This document shows, piece after piece, positions 1 through 8,151 of a stretch of DNA of 64,000 nt. Under the pieces are notes generated by a model. That model saw nothing but the letters and a program-made list of their open reading frames with translations. It was not told where the DNA came from and did no database searches. The DNA lies in NCBI RefSeq assembly GCF_052180275.1, contig NZ_CP197465.1, forward strand, positions 4,402,001 through 4,466,000, written 5' to 3'. This DNA is from Kumtagia sp052180275 (GTDB taxonomy: Bacteria; Pseudomonadota; Alphaproteobacteria; Rhizobiales; Rhizobiaceae). The stretch's first letter is position 1. Every line of letters starts with the position of its first letter. The position numbers were made by a program, and so were the translations under genes.

Positions 1-205
1 TTTGGTATCGCGCAAAATATCCGTCGACACCAAACTCCCGAGGAATGCGCCGCCAGGCAATCCTCCTCTCGGCGATATCCTCGAACAAGGCAAATACGCC
101 ATCGACATATGTGTCCGCCTGCCGGGAGCCGAAATGTTGAAGCGTGTAGCGATAGATATCCTCCAGCCGCGCCGATGCGGCCGGCTGGATGAAATATTTT
201 TTCAC
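1..205 (-). CDS. ParE/RelE-type toxin, 3' end cut by window edge
   Basis: The minus strand stays open from a GTG at 205-203 to the window edge, giving about 68 residues of a small basic protein. It starts VKKYFIQPAASARLEDI and continues with a YRYT..HFG..QAD.Y helix pattern and an R.IPREFG segment, which is the layout of ParE/RelE plasmid-stabilisation toxins (ribosome-dependent RNases or gyrase poisons). The GTG overlaps the stop codon of the upstream antitoxin (GTGA), the usual translational coupling of such pairs. The C-terminus, where ParE catalytic and gyrase-contacting residues usually lie, is outside the window, so the toxic activity cannot be judged. Confidence 0.8.
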   Translation of the reverse strand, partial: MKKYFIQPAASARLEDIYRYTLQHFGSRQADTYVDGVFALFEDIAERRIAWRRIPREFGVDGYFARYQ

Positions 206-465
206 CGCTTGGCGCCAGCCATAGCACGCCGCCGGATATCGTCGGCCGAAAGATGTTCATACTCGCCGTCAGGCGCCGCGAACGCGTCCTGCAACCGAAT
301 CTTCATGGCGTCGAACGCCTCCCGTTCCGCGCGTTCCTTGTCGCGGCGAATGAGGGCACGGACATATTCGCTGACATTTTCATAGTCGCCGTCGGACACC
401 GTGTCGGCGACGAAATCGCGAAGCGAACCACTGATGCGCACATTGAGGTTCATGGTGTCGGTCAT
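202..465 (-). CDS. ParD-like ribbon-helix-helix antitoxin
   Basis: An 87-residue acidic-tailed protein. Residues 5-45 (MNLNVRISGSLRDFV, then YENVSEYVRALIRRDKE) form a ribbon-helix-helix DNA-binding fold: a short beta strand that pairs in the dimer followed by two helices. The C-terminal half is charged and presumably wraps the toxin. The start at 465 is backed by a strong AAGGAGA site seven bases upstream. It overlaps the toxin gene by four bases. Antitoxins of this family repress their own promoter, and a perfect palindrome lies directly upstream at 478-508. The ParD family name is by pattern only; other RHH antitoxins are possible. Confidence 0.85.
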   Translation of the reverse strand: MTDTMNLNVRISGSLRDFVADTVSDGDYENVSEYVRALIRRDKERAEREAFDAMKIRLQDAFAAPDGEYEHLSADDIRRRAMAGAKR

Positions 466-477
466 GCAAATCTCCTT

Positions 478-508
478 GCTGCGACATTATCTGCAATAAT
501 GTCGCAGC
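478..508. promoter_or_regulatory. 13-bp perfect inverted repeat, probable toxin-antitoxin operator
   Basis: Arms GCTGCGACATTAT (478-490) and ATAATGTCGCAGC (496-508) are separated by CTGCA. The repeat touches the kbl stop codon on one side and lies just upstream of the antitoxin ribosome site on the other. It has no T-run on either side, so an operator for the ribbon-helix-helix antitoxin is favoured over a terminator; both roles are possible. Confidence 0.6.
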
Positions 509-1696
509 TCAAGCAACGATCCCCAATTCCTTGCCCACCTCGCCGAACGCCTCGACCGCCCGGTCTACGTCTGCACTCGAATGGGCTGCCGACATCTGAG
601 TCCTGATGCGCGCCTGGCCCTTCGGCACGACCGGGAACGAAAACCCGATCACGTAGATGCCTCGTTTCAGCATCCTTGCCGCCATTTCCTGCGCAAGTGC
701 GGCGTCGCCCAGCATCACCGGAATGATCGGATGATCGGCGCCGGCAAGCGTGAAGCCAAGCCTGGTCATAGACGAGCGGAACCGCGCCGCGTTGTCGTAG
801 AGTTTTGCGCGCAGGCCATCGCCCTGCTCGATCAGCTCGAACACTTTCAGCGACGCGCCGGCGATCGCCGGCATCAGCGTGTTGGAGAACAGATACGGCC
901 GCGAGCGCTGGCGCAGCCAGTCGACCATCTCGCGCTTGCCCGAAGTATAGCCGCCGGACGCGCCGCCCAGCGCCTTGCCAAGCGTGCCGGTTATGATGTC
1001 CACCCGACCCTCGACACCGCAATGTTCGGCCGAGCCGCGCCCATGCTTGCCGACGAAACCGACCGCGTGACTGTCGTCGACCATGACCATCGCACCATAT
1101 TTTTCGGCGAGATCGCAGACGCCGGCTAGGTTGGCGATGATGCCGTCCATGGAAAACACGCCGTCGGTGGCGATCAGCTTGAAGCGGCTGCCTTCCGCCT
1201 TCTTCAACTCTTCCTCCAGCGCGGCCATGTCGTTGTTGGCGTAGCGAAAACGCTTGGCCTTGGAGAGCCGCACGCCGTCGATGATCGAGGCGTGGTTCAG
1301 CGCGTCGGAGATGATGGCGTCCTCTTCGCCGAGCAGCGTCTCGAACAGCCCGCCATTGGCGTCGAAGCAGGAGCCGTAGAGGATCGTGTCCTCCATACCC
1401 AGGAAGCGCGAAATCGTCGCCTCAAGCTGCTTGTGCTCCTCCTGCGTGCCGCAGATGAAACGCACCGAGGCCATTCCGTAGCCATAGCGGTCCAGCGCGG
1501 CTTTCGCTGCGCCGCGCAGGTCCCCATTGTCGGCAAGACCGAGATAGTTGTTGGCGCAAAAATTCAGCACCTTCTGCCCGCCGACCTCGATCTCGGCCGA
1601 CTGGGTGGAGGTGATCACCCGTTCGGACTTGTAGAGCCCGGCCGATTTCAAACCGTCGAGTTCGGAGGACAGATGGGAAAGAAACGCTTGGGTCAT
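509..1696 (-). CDS. kbl: Glycine C-acetyltransferase (2-amino-3-ketobutyrate CoA ligase)
   Basis: A 395-residue PLP enzyme of the alpha-oxoamine synthase family that cleaves 2-amino-3-ketobutyrate with CoA to glycine and acetyl-CoA, the second step of threonine breakdown. Visible hallmarks are FCANNYLGLA near residue 47, the glycine-rich GSCFDANGG (about 108), the DDSHAVGFVG aspartate that contacts the PLP ring (about 207), and the Schiff-base lysine in TGTLGKALGGASGG (about 240). Length matches Kbl rather than the similar ALA synthase or BioF. The usual partner tdh is not adjacent; the gene stands alone with an SPW-repeat gene divergent. Confidence 0.93.
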   Translation of the reverse strand: MTQAFLSHLSSELDGLKSAGLYKSERVITSTQSAEIEVGGQKVLNFCANNYLGLADNGDLRGAAKAALDRYGYGMASVRFICGTQEEHKQLEATISRFLGMEDTILYGSCFDANGGLFETLLGEEDAIISDALNHASIIDGVRLSKAKRFRYANNDMAALEEELKKAEGSRFKLIATDGVFSMDGIIANLAGVCDLAEKYGAMVMVDDSHAVGFVGKHGRGSAEHCGVEGRVDIITGTLGKALGGASGGYTSGKREMVDWLRQRSRPYLFSNTLMPAIAGASLKVFELIEQGDGLRAKLYDNAARFRSSMTRLGFTLAGADHPIIPVMLGDAALAQEMAARMLKRGIYVIGFSFPVVPKGQARIRTQMSAAHSSADVDRAVEAFGEVGKELGIVA

Positions 1697-1991
1697 GGGA
1701 TGGCTTCAACCTGCTCGAAGCAACTTTGTTGCCGTTTCCGGTGCCTCAAGTCTATCGCAAAATCGACGTTGTGGGCGGTCAAGTTTCGCGTCGCAATGAG
1801 CACCGCTGGCCGAGGCTATCGACCCGCGCGAAACAGCGTCGTCTCCGCACGAACAGAAGGGTTCACGGCGATTTGTTCAGTATGGACGCAGCGCAGCCCT
1901 TGAACGGTCGTTCACCGAAACTAACTCAAAATCAAGCGTGCTGTGCACGCGAAGTGAACGCTTTGATCAAGCTTCATCCGTGGAGGTTGTC
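1697..1991. other. Divergent intergenic region between kbl and the SPW-repeat gene
   Basis: About 295 bases with no convincing gene on either strand. It must carry the promoters for the two divergent genes. A GGAGG ribosome site is seen at its right end (1982-1986); no clear sigma-70 hexamers or repeats stand out. Confidence 0.5.
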
Positions 1992-2354
1992 ATGGCTTAC
2001 TCGCTGATGGAAGGCAAGAAAGGGCAAGACTGGATCAACCTTGTCCTTGCGGTTTGCCTGTTCGTTTCCCCCTGGCTCGTCGGATTCGCGACTGACGTCA
2101 GGCCGGCATGGAACGCCTGGATTGTGGGCGTCGTGCTTGCCGGCTTTGCGCTTGCCACGATTTCGGCGTTCGCCGAGTGGGAGGAATGGGTGAACTTCCT
2201 GCTCGGCCTTTGGCTTGTCGTCTCGCCCTGGCTGCTCGGCTTCGCCGCAAACGCACACGCGCTGTGGACCCATGTCATCATGGGCGTCCTCGTCGCCGCT
2301 GCGTCGGCCTGGGTGGTCTGGGATGTCCGACATGGCCCGCACGCGCATGCGTAG
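1992..2354 (+). CDS. SPW-repeat inner-membrane protein
   Basis: A 120-residue protein with two copies of the SPW repeat, each a pair of membrane helices carrying VSPWLVGF (about residues 25-32) and VSPWLLGF (about 84-91). Four transmembrane segments are predicted by eye. The start at 1992 follows GGAGG at a proper distance; an in-frame ATG at 1938 lacks a ribosome site. SPW proteins are small membrane proteins of unknown function often annotated as stress-associated in Rhizobiales. Monocistronic, ending at a hairpin shared with the convergent gcdH gene. Confidence 0.85.
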   Translation: MAYSLMEGKKGQDWINLVLAVCLFVSPWLVGFATDVRPAWNAWIVGVVLAGFALATISAFAEWEEWVNFLLGLWLVVSPWLLGFAANAHALWTHVIMGVLVAAASAWVVWDVRHGPHAHA

Positions 2355-2385
2355 CGGACCAGCCGCCGACTCAAGCGACATAGGA

Positions 2386-2415
2386 ATCGGCCCGCCATGC
2401 ATATGGCGGGCCGAT
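2386..2415. terminator. Perfect 13-bp hairpin between convergent genes
   Basis: ATCGGCCCGCCAT at 2386-2398 and ATGGCGGGCCGAT at 2403-2415 with a four-base loop form a very stable stem. It lies between the SPW gene stop (2354) and the gcdH stop (2460), so it can serve both strands. Neither side has a long T-run. Confidence 0.7.
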
Positions 2416-2459
2416 GTCGTTACCGAACGCTGCAGAAATTCGCGCGAGAAAAAGGCTGC

Positions 2460-3662
2460 TCAGAAAAACGCCTGCAGCCCCGTCTGCGCGCGGCCCAAAA
2501 TCAGCGCATGCACGTCGTGCGCGCCCTCATAGGTGTTGACCGTCTCCAGATTCTGCGAATGGCGCATGACGTGGTAGCCGATCTGGATGCCGTTGCCGCC
2601 ATGCATGTCGCGGGCCTGGCGGGCGATGTCGAGCGCCTTGCCGCAATTGTTGCGCTTGACGATCGAGATCATCTCGGGGGCCATCTTGCCCTCGTCCATC
2701 AGCCGGCCGACGCGCAGCGAGCCCTGTAGCCCGAGCGCGATCTCGGTCTGCATGTCCGCCAGTTTCTTCTGGTAAAGCTGCGTGCCGGCCAGCGGTTTTC
2801 CGAACTGCTTTCGGTCGAGGCCATATTGCCGCGCCCGGAACCAGCAGTCTTCCGCCGCACCCATCGCGCCCCATGAAATGCCGTAGCGCGCCCGGTTCAA
2901 ACAGCCGAACGGCCCCTTCAGCCCCGACACGTTTGGCAGCAGCGCATCTTCGGAAACCTCGACGCCTTCCATGACGATCTCGCCGGTGATCGAGGCGCGC
3001 AGGCTGAGCTTTCCGTCGATCTTCGGCGCGGACAGCCCCTTCATGCCCTTTTCCAGCACGAAACCCTTGATCTGGTTGTCATGCGCGGCCGACTTCGCCC
3101 AGACGACGAACACGTCGGCGATGGGGGCGTTGGAAATCCACATTTTTCCGCCGGAAATCCGATAGCCGCCATCGATCTTCTCGGCGCGCGTCTTCATGCC
3201 GCCCGGATCGGAGCCGGCATCCGGCTCGGTCAGGCCGAAGCAGCCGATCCATTCGCCGGATGCCAGCTTGGGCAGATACTTCTTGCGCTGCGCCTCGGTG
3301 CCGTAGGCATGGATCGGATACATGACCAGCGACGACTGCACCGACATCATCGAGCGATAGCCCGAATCCACACGCTCCACCTCGCGCGCAACCAGCCCGT
3401 AGGCGACGTAGCCGGCGCCGAGCCCGCCATATTCTTCCGGAATGGTGATGCCGAGCAAACCGGCCTCGCCCATCTCGCGAAAGATCGCCGGGTCGGTCTT
3501 CTCATCGAGATAGGCTTCCTCGATACGCGGGGCGAGCTTGTCGGCAGCAAAGGCCGCCGCCGCGTCGCGCAGCATGCGCTCGTCTTCTGAGAGTTGCTCC
3601 TCGATGAGGAAAGGGTCGTTCCAGACGAACGAAGCGGCGGCGGTCTTGCTCTCGATGTTCAT
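2460..3662 (-). CDS. gcdH: Glutaryl-CoA dehydrogenase
   Basis: A 400-residue FAD acyl-CoA dehydrogenase. The decarboxylating glutaryl-CoA branch is indicated by the C-terminal NTYEGAHDVHALILGRA (about 370-386), which carries the catalytic glutamate, and by the N-terminal EEQLSEDERMLRD opening. The FAD/substrate region CFGLTEPDAGSDPGGM (about 140) and the RQFGKPLAGTQLYQKKLADM segment (about 286) are intact. It converts glutaryl-CoA to crotonyl-CoA in lysine, tryptophan and benzoate-type catabolism, with electrons going to ETF. No lysR or CoA-transferase partner lies beside it. Other short-chain acyl-CoA dehydrogenases are less likely given the TYEG motif. Confidence 0.92.
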   Translation of the reverse strand: MNIESKTAAASFVWNDPFLIEEQLSEDERMLRDAAAAFAADKLAPRIEEAYLDEKTDPAIFREMGEAGLLGITIPEEYGGLGAGYVAYGLVAREVERVDSGYRSMMSVQSSLVMYPIHAYGTEAQRKKYLPKLASGEWIGCFGLTEPDAGSDPGGMKTRAEKIDGGYRISGGKMWISNAPIADVFVVWAKSAAHDNQIKGFVLEKGMKGLSAPKIDGKLSLRASITGEIVMEGVEVSEDALLPNVSGLKGPFGCLNRARYGISWGAMGAAEDCWFRARQYGLDRKQFGKPLAGTQLYQKKLADMQTEIALGLQGSLRVGRLMDEGKMAPEMISIVKRNNCGKALDIARQARDMHGGNGIQIGYHVMRHSQNLETVNTYEGAHDVHALILGRAQTGLQAFF

Positions 3663-3851
3663 GTCAAAATCCAGTTCCAGTTCTCAACGCCGATTTTAGA
3701 GCGGAAAGTGCCGCCGGTCGAAGCCTTTCTCAAGGCCGGCGTCAAGAGCGAAAAAAGCTTTTCACACGCAGTGCACGGCCCTCCTCGTTCGATGGGCGCA
3801 GCGATTGTGTTTGGCAGCGCGGATACCCGGGCGCATAATCCGGGCGAACAC

Positions 3852-3871
3852 AGGAGGAGCAGGTCATGGGG
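3852..3871 (+). promoter_or_regulatory. Strong ribosome site and ATG separated from the DUF2270 frame by one base
   Basis: AGGAGGA at 3852-3858 stands seven bases before ATG at 3866, an ideal start, but the codons read ATG GGG TAG. One more G in the run at 3868-3871 would give ATG GGG GTA GGC GAT and join directly to the open DUF2270 frame. This suggests a one-base deletion in a G run, real or a sequencing error. Confidence 0.6.
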
Positions 3872-3924
3872 TAGGCGATCTGCCGCAGCAGGAACCGGCC
3901 GCTCCGGTTTTCTCGACCCCGCCG

Positions 3925-4581
3925 ATGCCGGCTACGTCGTCTGAATACATCACGGCGCTCGCGCACTATCATCGCGCCGAAATCGCCCGCATGGCTGGCT
4001 GGCGCGACCGCATAGACCGCACGACGAACTGGGCGATTACCGGCGGCGGCGCGATGTTGTCGGTGTCATTGTCCTCATCATCGTCGCATCACGGCGTTCT
4101 GCTGTTCACCATGCTGCTGGTGCTGCTCTTTCTGGTCATCGAGGCGCGTCGCTATCGCTTCTTCGATGTTTATCGTGCGCGGGTGCGACTGGTCGAACGC
4201 GACTACTTCTCCCCGCTCTTCCTGGCCGCAAAACCGGCCGATGCCGATTGGGCCAAAACGCTGGGAATCAGCCTGAGCAGCCCGAAATTCATCATCAGCC
4301 TGAAAAGCGCCATGTCGCGGCGTCTGCGCCGCAACTACTTCTGGATTTTTCTAATGATCCTGCTGGCGTGGGTGCTCAAATTGTCGACGCCCCGCCTGCA
4401 GGAGGTCGAAAACAGCCGGAACGTCGTCGCCTCGCTGCGCGAGATGATCGACAACGCCGCTCTCGGTTTCCTGCCGGGCTGGCTGGTGGTGGCGGCGGTC
4501 GCGGTGTTTTACGCGTGGTTGATCCATACGGCCTACCTCCAACCCCAACCTTTGAAGGAGGACGGGGACGTGCATGTGTGA
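3925..4581 (+). CDS. DUF2270 predicted integral membrane protein, start probably frameshifted
   Basis: From ATG 3925 the product is 218 residues. It contains the DUF2270 pattern EYITALAHYHRAEIARM..WRDRIDRTTNWAI, two adjacent membrane helices (about residues 36-70), the EARRYRFFDVYRARVRLVERDYF block, and two more helices toward the C-terminus. The family is described only as predicted integral membrane proteins. The frame is open upstream to before 3805, and a Pro/Ala-rich leader plausible for this protein reads back to 3871, where a perfect ribosome site and ATG (3866) are out of frame by one base. The start is therefore uncertain and the true protein may be about 20 residues longer. Confidence 0.8.
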   Translation: MPATSSEYITALAHYHRAEIARMAGWRDRIDRTTNWAITGGGAMLSVSLSSSSSHHGVLLFTMLLVLLFLVIEARRYRFFDVYRARVRLVERDYFSPLFLAAKPADADWAKTLGISLSSPKFIISLKSAMSRRLRRNYFWIFLMILLAWVLKLSTPRLQEVENSRNVVASLREMIDNAALGFLPGWLVVAAVAVFYAWLIHTAYLQPQPLKEDGDVHV

Positions 4582-4623
4582 GCACGCGGCCGGCTAGGCT
4601 TTTCCTGTGGCCGGTCCCGACGC

Positions 4624-6663
4624 TCAAATCCGCAGCGTGAAACGAATGCCATCATAGATAGCCGCATGGATGTTGCGCGATGCGACGGCATCGCCGATGC
4701 GGAAGAGCGTAAAGGTTCCGGCCTGTTGCCGCGCGGGAAAAACCGCCCCCTCGCCCACCAGCGCCTCGTAGTCGACGGCGCCTTTGTTGCGCGAAAGCGG
4801 CTTCAGCGCGTGATAAAGCTCGTCATTGGCCATGGTGCCGTGCTCGACGATCACCTGATCGACGCTGCGCTCCTCTCGCCAGCCATCGGCGAAATCCGAC
4901 GACACCGTCGCGACAAGCTGGTTGCCGTCGCGCCGGACGGATTTCAGGCGCGTGTTGATGGTGACGCGCACGCCCTTTTCATGAAAGGCACGCATGTAGG
5001 GCACATGGTTCATGCCGCCCATTTCCGGCGCGAAGAACCGTTCCGGCGACACCAGTTCCAATCGCGCGCCCGAATTGGCGACCATCTCCGCCGCCGTCAT
5101 GCCCTGGTGCCCGCCATTGTCGTCGTAGAGCAACACACTTTCCGCCGGCTTCACAGCACCTGAAACGATATCCCAGCTCGACACGACGAGATCGCCGCCC
5201 GCCTCGAGCGGCGGGTTCTGCGGCAGGCCGCCGGTGGCGATCACCACGACATCCGGCTCCAGTGCGAGCACGTCGCCGGCCTCCGCCCAGACATTATACC
5301 GGATCTCGGCGCCGAGCCGCTCCAGTTCCGCCAGGCGCCAGTCGACGATCCCGACCAGTTCCTTGCGCCGCGGATTCTGCGCAGCGAGCAGGATTTGCCC
5401 ACCGGCTCGGTCGGCGGCCTCCAGCACGGTAACGGAATGGCCTTCGGCTGCCGCGACGCGCGCCGCTTCCAGCCCGGCCGGTCCGGCGCCGACGACCACG
5501 ATCCTTCGCACCGTCGACGCCAGCGCGATCACATGTGGGATCGTCGCCTCGCGGCCCGTCGCGGCATTGTGGATGCACAGCGCCTCGCCGCCCTCGTAGA
5601 TGCGGTCGAGGCAGTAGGTGGCGCCGACGCAAGGGCGGATCTCGTGCTCGCGGCCTTCCATCATCTTCTTCATGATGTGAGGGTCGGCGATGTGGGCGCG
5701 CGTCATGCCGACCATGTCGAGTTTTCCGCTGGCGATCGCATGGCGTGCCGTCGCCACGTCCTGGATGCGCGCGGCATGGAAGACCGGGAATTTCGTCGCC
5801 GCCCTCACCTCGCCGGCGAAGTCGAGATGCGGCGAGGAGCGCATGCCGGTCACCGGGATCACCTTGGTCAATGCCGCGTCGGTCTCGATCGTGCCACGGA
5901 TGATGTTGAGGAAATCGACTTTTCCCGACGCAGCCAGACGGCGCGCAATCTCGATCCCCTCCTCTTTCGACAGGCCCTTGTCGAAATCTTCGTCGGCGAC
6001 CATGCGGATGCCGACCACAAAATCCTCGCCGGCCGCCTTGCGCACGGCGTCCAGCACCAGGAAGGTAAAGCGCAGCCGGTTGTCGAGCGAGCCCCCGAAT
6101 TCATCGTCGCGAAAATTGGTGGCCGGCGACCAGAACCCGTCCATCAGATGCCCGTAGGCTTCGAACTCGATGCCGTCGAGGCCCGCCGCCTTCATGCGCT
6201 GCGCGGCGCTCGCATAGTCGGCGACGATGCGCTCGATATCCCAGTCCTCCATGACTTTCGGAAAAGCGCGGTGGGCCGGCTCGCGCACGGAGGACGGAGC
6301 CAGCACTGGCAGCCAGTCGGCCTTGTTCCAACCGGTGCGACGGCCGAGATGCGTCAGCTGGATCATCACCTTGCAGTCGTGCTCGTGGCAGGAATCCGCC
6401 AGTTCGCGCAGCCACGGCACGATCTCGTCGCGATAGGCCTGCAGGTTTCCGAAGGCCGCCGGACTGTCCCGCGACACGATCGCCGACCCCGCCGTCATGG
6501 TCAGCGCCATGCCGCCCTTGGCCTTCTCGGCATGGTAGAGCCGGTAGCGCTCCTTCGGCATGCCGTCCTCGGAATAGGCCGGCTCATGGCTGGTCGACAT
6601 GACGCGGTTCTTCAGCGTCAGGTGCTTTAGCTGGTACGGCTGGAGGAGCGGGTCTGTTGTCAT
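4624..6663 (-). CDS. FAD/FMN old-yellow-enzyme-type oxidoreductase, probable N-methyl amine demethylase
   Basis: A 679-residue two-part flavoprotein of the trimethylamine dehydrogenase / 2,4-dienoyl-CoA reductase class. Residues 1-330 are an FMN TIM barrel (LKNRVMSTSHEP, MIQLTHLGRRTGW, DGIEFEAYGHLMDGFWSP); the C-terminal half has an FAD/NAD fold starting IVVVGAGPAGLEAARVAA (about 390). The His/Gly-Tyr pattern and the CVGATYCLDRIY segment resemble dimethylglycine and N-methylproline demethylases (DgcA/StcD). The [4Fe-4S] site between the domains usually has four cysteines; here the second is alanine (C-x5-C-x11-C). An MttB-family gene lies 2.4 kb away, which fits methylated-amine catabolism. 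The exact substrate is not known. Confidence 0.85.
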   Translation of the reverse strand: MTTDPLLQPYQLKHLTLKNRVMSTSHEPAYSEDGMPKERYRLYHAEKAKGGMALTMTAGSAIVSRDSPAAFGNLQAYRDEIVPWLRELADSCHEHDCKVMIQLTHLGRRTGWNKADWLPVLAPSSVREPAHRAFPKVMEDWDIERIVADYASAAQRMKAAGLDGIEFEAYGHLMDGFWSPATNFRDDEFGGSLDNRLRFTFLVLDAVRKAAGEDFVVGIRMVADEDFDKGLSKEEGIEIARRLAASGKVDFLNIIRGTIETDAALTKVIPVTGMRSSPHLDFAGEVRAATKFPVFHAARIQDVATARHAIASGKLDMVGMTRAHIADPHIMKKMMEGREHEIRPCVGATYCLDRIYEGGEALCIHNAATGREATIPHVIALASTVRRIVVVGAGPAGLEAARVAAAEGHSVTVLEAADRAGGQILLAAQNPRRKELVGIVDWRLAELERLGAEIRYNVWAEAGDVLALEPDVVVIATGGLPQNPPLEAGGDLVVSSWDIVSGAVKPAESVLLYDDNGGHQGMTAAEMVANSGARLELVSPERFFAPEMGGMNHVPYMRAFHEKGVRVTINTRLKSVRRDGNQLVATVSSDFADGWREERSVDQVIVEHGTMANDELYHALKPLSRNKGAVDYEALVGEGAVFPARQQAGTFTLFRIGDAVASRNIHAAIYDGIRFTLRI

Positions 6664-6776
6664 GGCTGCGGCTCGCGGGAACGCTCGGGGCTATCGTCCC
6701 GACTATCACACGCGAAGGCGCGTCTGAAAACGACACACCGCCGCAGTCCGTCCGGTCAAGGCTGCCTGCGCAGCGA

Positions 6777-7268
6777 CTACTTGGCTTTGGCGCCAAAAAC
6801 CTCGGCGCAGCGCGAGAAGCTGAAGCCCTCGCCGTCCGTGTCCCGAGTCGTCTTGATGTCGGTGATGACCCCGCCGCCATCGGTGGTGATCTGCGCCTCG
6901 CAGGAAAGCTGGTCCGTGCGGCCGGGCGTGAGCAACACCTTGCCGGGCGGCGGCGACTGGAATGACGACCCGTCCGTTGCAATGTTTATGACGGTGGTCG
7001 GATTCTTCCTGGCCGCATCCTTCTCGGAGTCGGTCATATCGCGGTAGACTGGCGACACATTGCGGTTGGTATCGCCGCCGCGCCAAGTGTAGATCGTGCC
7101 GCCGCTGTTCATGGCATAGGATCGCACCGGAGGTCCGTACTGAGCGAAAAATGCATCGCTGGGCTGACCGATCCACCGCGACCGGATGGTATTGTTCGCA
7201 TCCTCGGTGGTCGTACATCCCGCGGCGACCACCGCGAGAGCAAACACACCAAACGAACTCAACTTCAT
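6777..7268 (-). CDS. Small outer-membrane-type lipoprotein, unknown role
   Basis: 163 residues with a type II signal peptide and lipobox VVAAGC (Cys 18), so it should be lipid-anchored. The mature part begins TTTEDANN, followed by IGQPSDAFFAQYGPP and YTWRGGD, a pattern seen in small lipoproteins with a BamE/SmpA-like fold. A pair of cysteines (SCEAQI and SRCAEVF) could form a disulphide. It is a single gene between the demethylase and the superoxide dismutase. I do not recognise a characterised homologue. Confidence 0.8.
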   Translation of the reverse strand: MKLSSFGVFALAVVAAGCTTTEDANNTIRSRWIGQPSDAFFAQYGPPVRSYAMNSGGTIYTWRGGDTNRNVSPVYRDMTDSEKDAARKNPTTVINIATDGSSFQSPPPGKVLLTPGRTDQLSCEAQITTDGGGVITDIKTTRDTDGEGFSFSRCAEVFGAKAK

Positions 7269-7357
7269 TTATGCCCCCTTACGCGCGCAAGCGTTGCGTA
7301 GATGAAGGCGCCGGGGAGTCAAGCGCGAAGGCGGCTGAGCTTCATCCATGCACAGCT

Positions 7358-8035
7358 TCAGCTCGCCATCCGCTCGCCCGCCGCCTGCCAGTTGACCCGC
7401 TCCGACAGCACGGCGGCAATATGCTCGGCCTTGCGGTTTTCGTAGTCGAGATAATAGGCGTGTTCCCACACATCGATGCCGACCAGCGGCGTCAGCCCGT
7501 CCGGCAGCGGGTTGCCGGCGTCCTGGTAGGGTTTCACCGCAAGCTTGCCGCCATCGGCCACGAGCCACACCCAGCCGGTTCCGAACACATTGTCGGCCTC
7601 CTTGCCGAACGCCTCGAACAGTCCCTTGTCGCCGCCGAAGTCTCGCTCCACCGCCTCGGCGAACGCGCCGGCGGGCTTTGCCGGGCCGCCCTTGAACTGT
7701 TCCCAGTAGAACACGTGGTTCCACGCCTGCGCCGCCTGGTTGAAGATCTTGTCCTGGCCGTCCTTCTTCGCGGCGACAACCACCGCTTCCAGTTCCATGT
7801 CGGCATAGGGCGTACCGGACGCCAGCTGGTTCAGCTTGTCGAAATAGCCCTTGTGATGCTTGCCGTAATGCAGGCCGACCGTGCGCGCCGAGATCTGCGG
7901 CGCCAGCGCGTCCTGCGCATAGGGTAGCGGCGGCTGCACGAACGGCGCCGCGGCACGCAGGATCGACGGACGCGCGGTCGCGGCCAGGGCGACGCCGGCG
8001 GCAAGAGCGAGGGTGGTGCGGCGCGATACGATCAT
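7358..8035 (-). CDS. Tat-exported Fe/Mn superoxide dismutase family protein
   Basis: 225 residues. The first 28 form a twin-arginine signal (VSRRTTLALAAGVALAA, then TARPSILRAA), so the enzyme should act in the periplasm, which is unusual for SodB/SodA. All four metal ligands are recognisable: His in LHYGKHHKGY, His in WNHVFYWEQ, and Asp and His in IDVWEHAYYLDYEN. The Tyr of the second coordination shell (KGYFDKLN) is kept. It dismutates superoxide to peroxide and oxygen. Monocistronic. Metal preference cannot be told from sequence by eye. A Tat signal fits export of an already folded, metal-loaded protein. Confidence 0.9.
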   Translation of the reverse strand: MIVSRRTTLALAAGVALAATARPSILRAAAPFVQPPLPYAQDALAPQISARTVGLHYGKHHKGYFDKLNQLASGTPYADMELEAVVVAAKKDGQDKIFNQAAQAWNHVFYWEQFKGGPAKPAGAFAEAVERDFGGDKGLFEAFGKEADNVFGTGWVWLVADGGKLAVKPYQDAGNPLPDGLTPLVGIDVWEHAYYLDYENRKAEHIAAVLSERVNWQAAGERMAS

Positions 8036-8151
8036 CGGAAAACTCCTGTCTGCTTCGAGTGTTTTCGGTCCAACCTCTTAACGGCGGATCGGTTCCCGTG
8101 ACAGGGCGTCCGGCGGCGTTCGCGATTTCGTGAGCCGGACGCCGCGTGACG

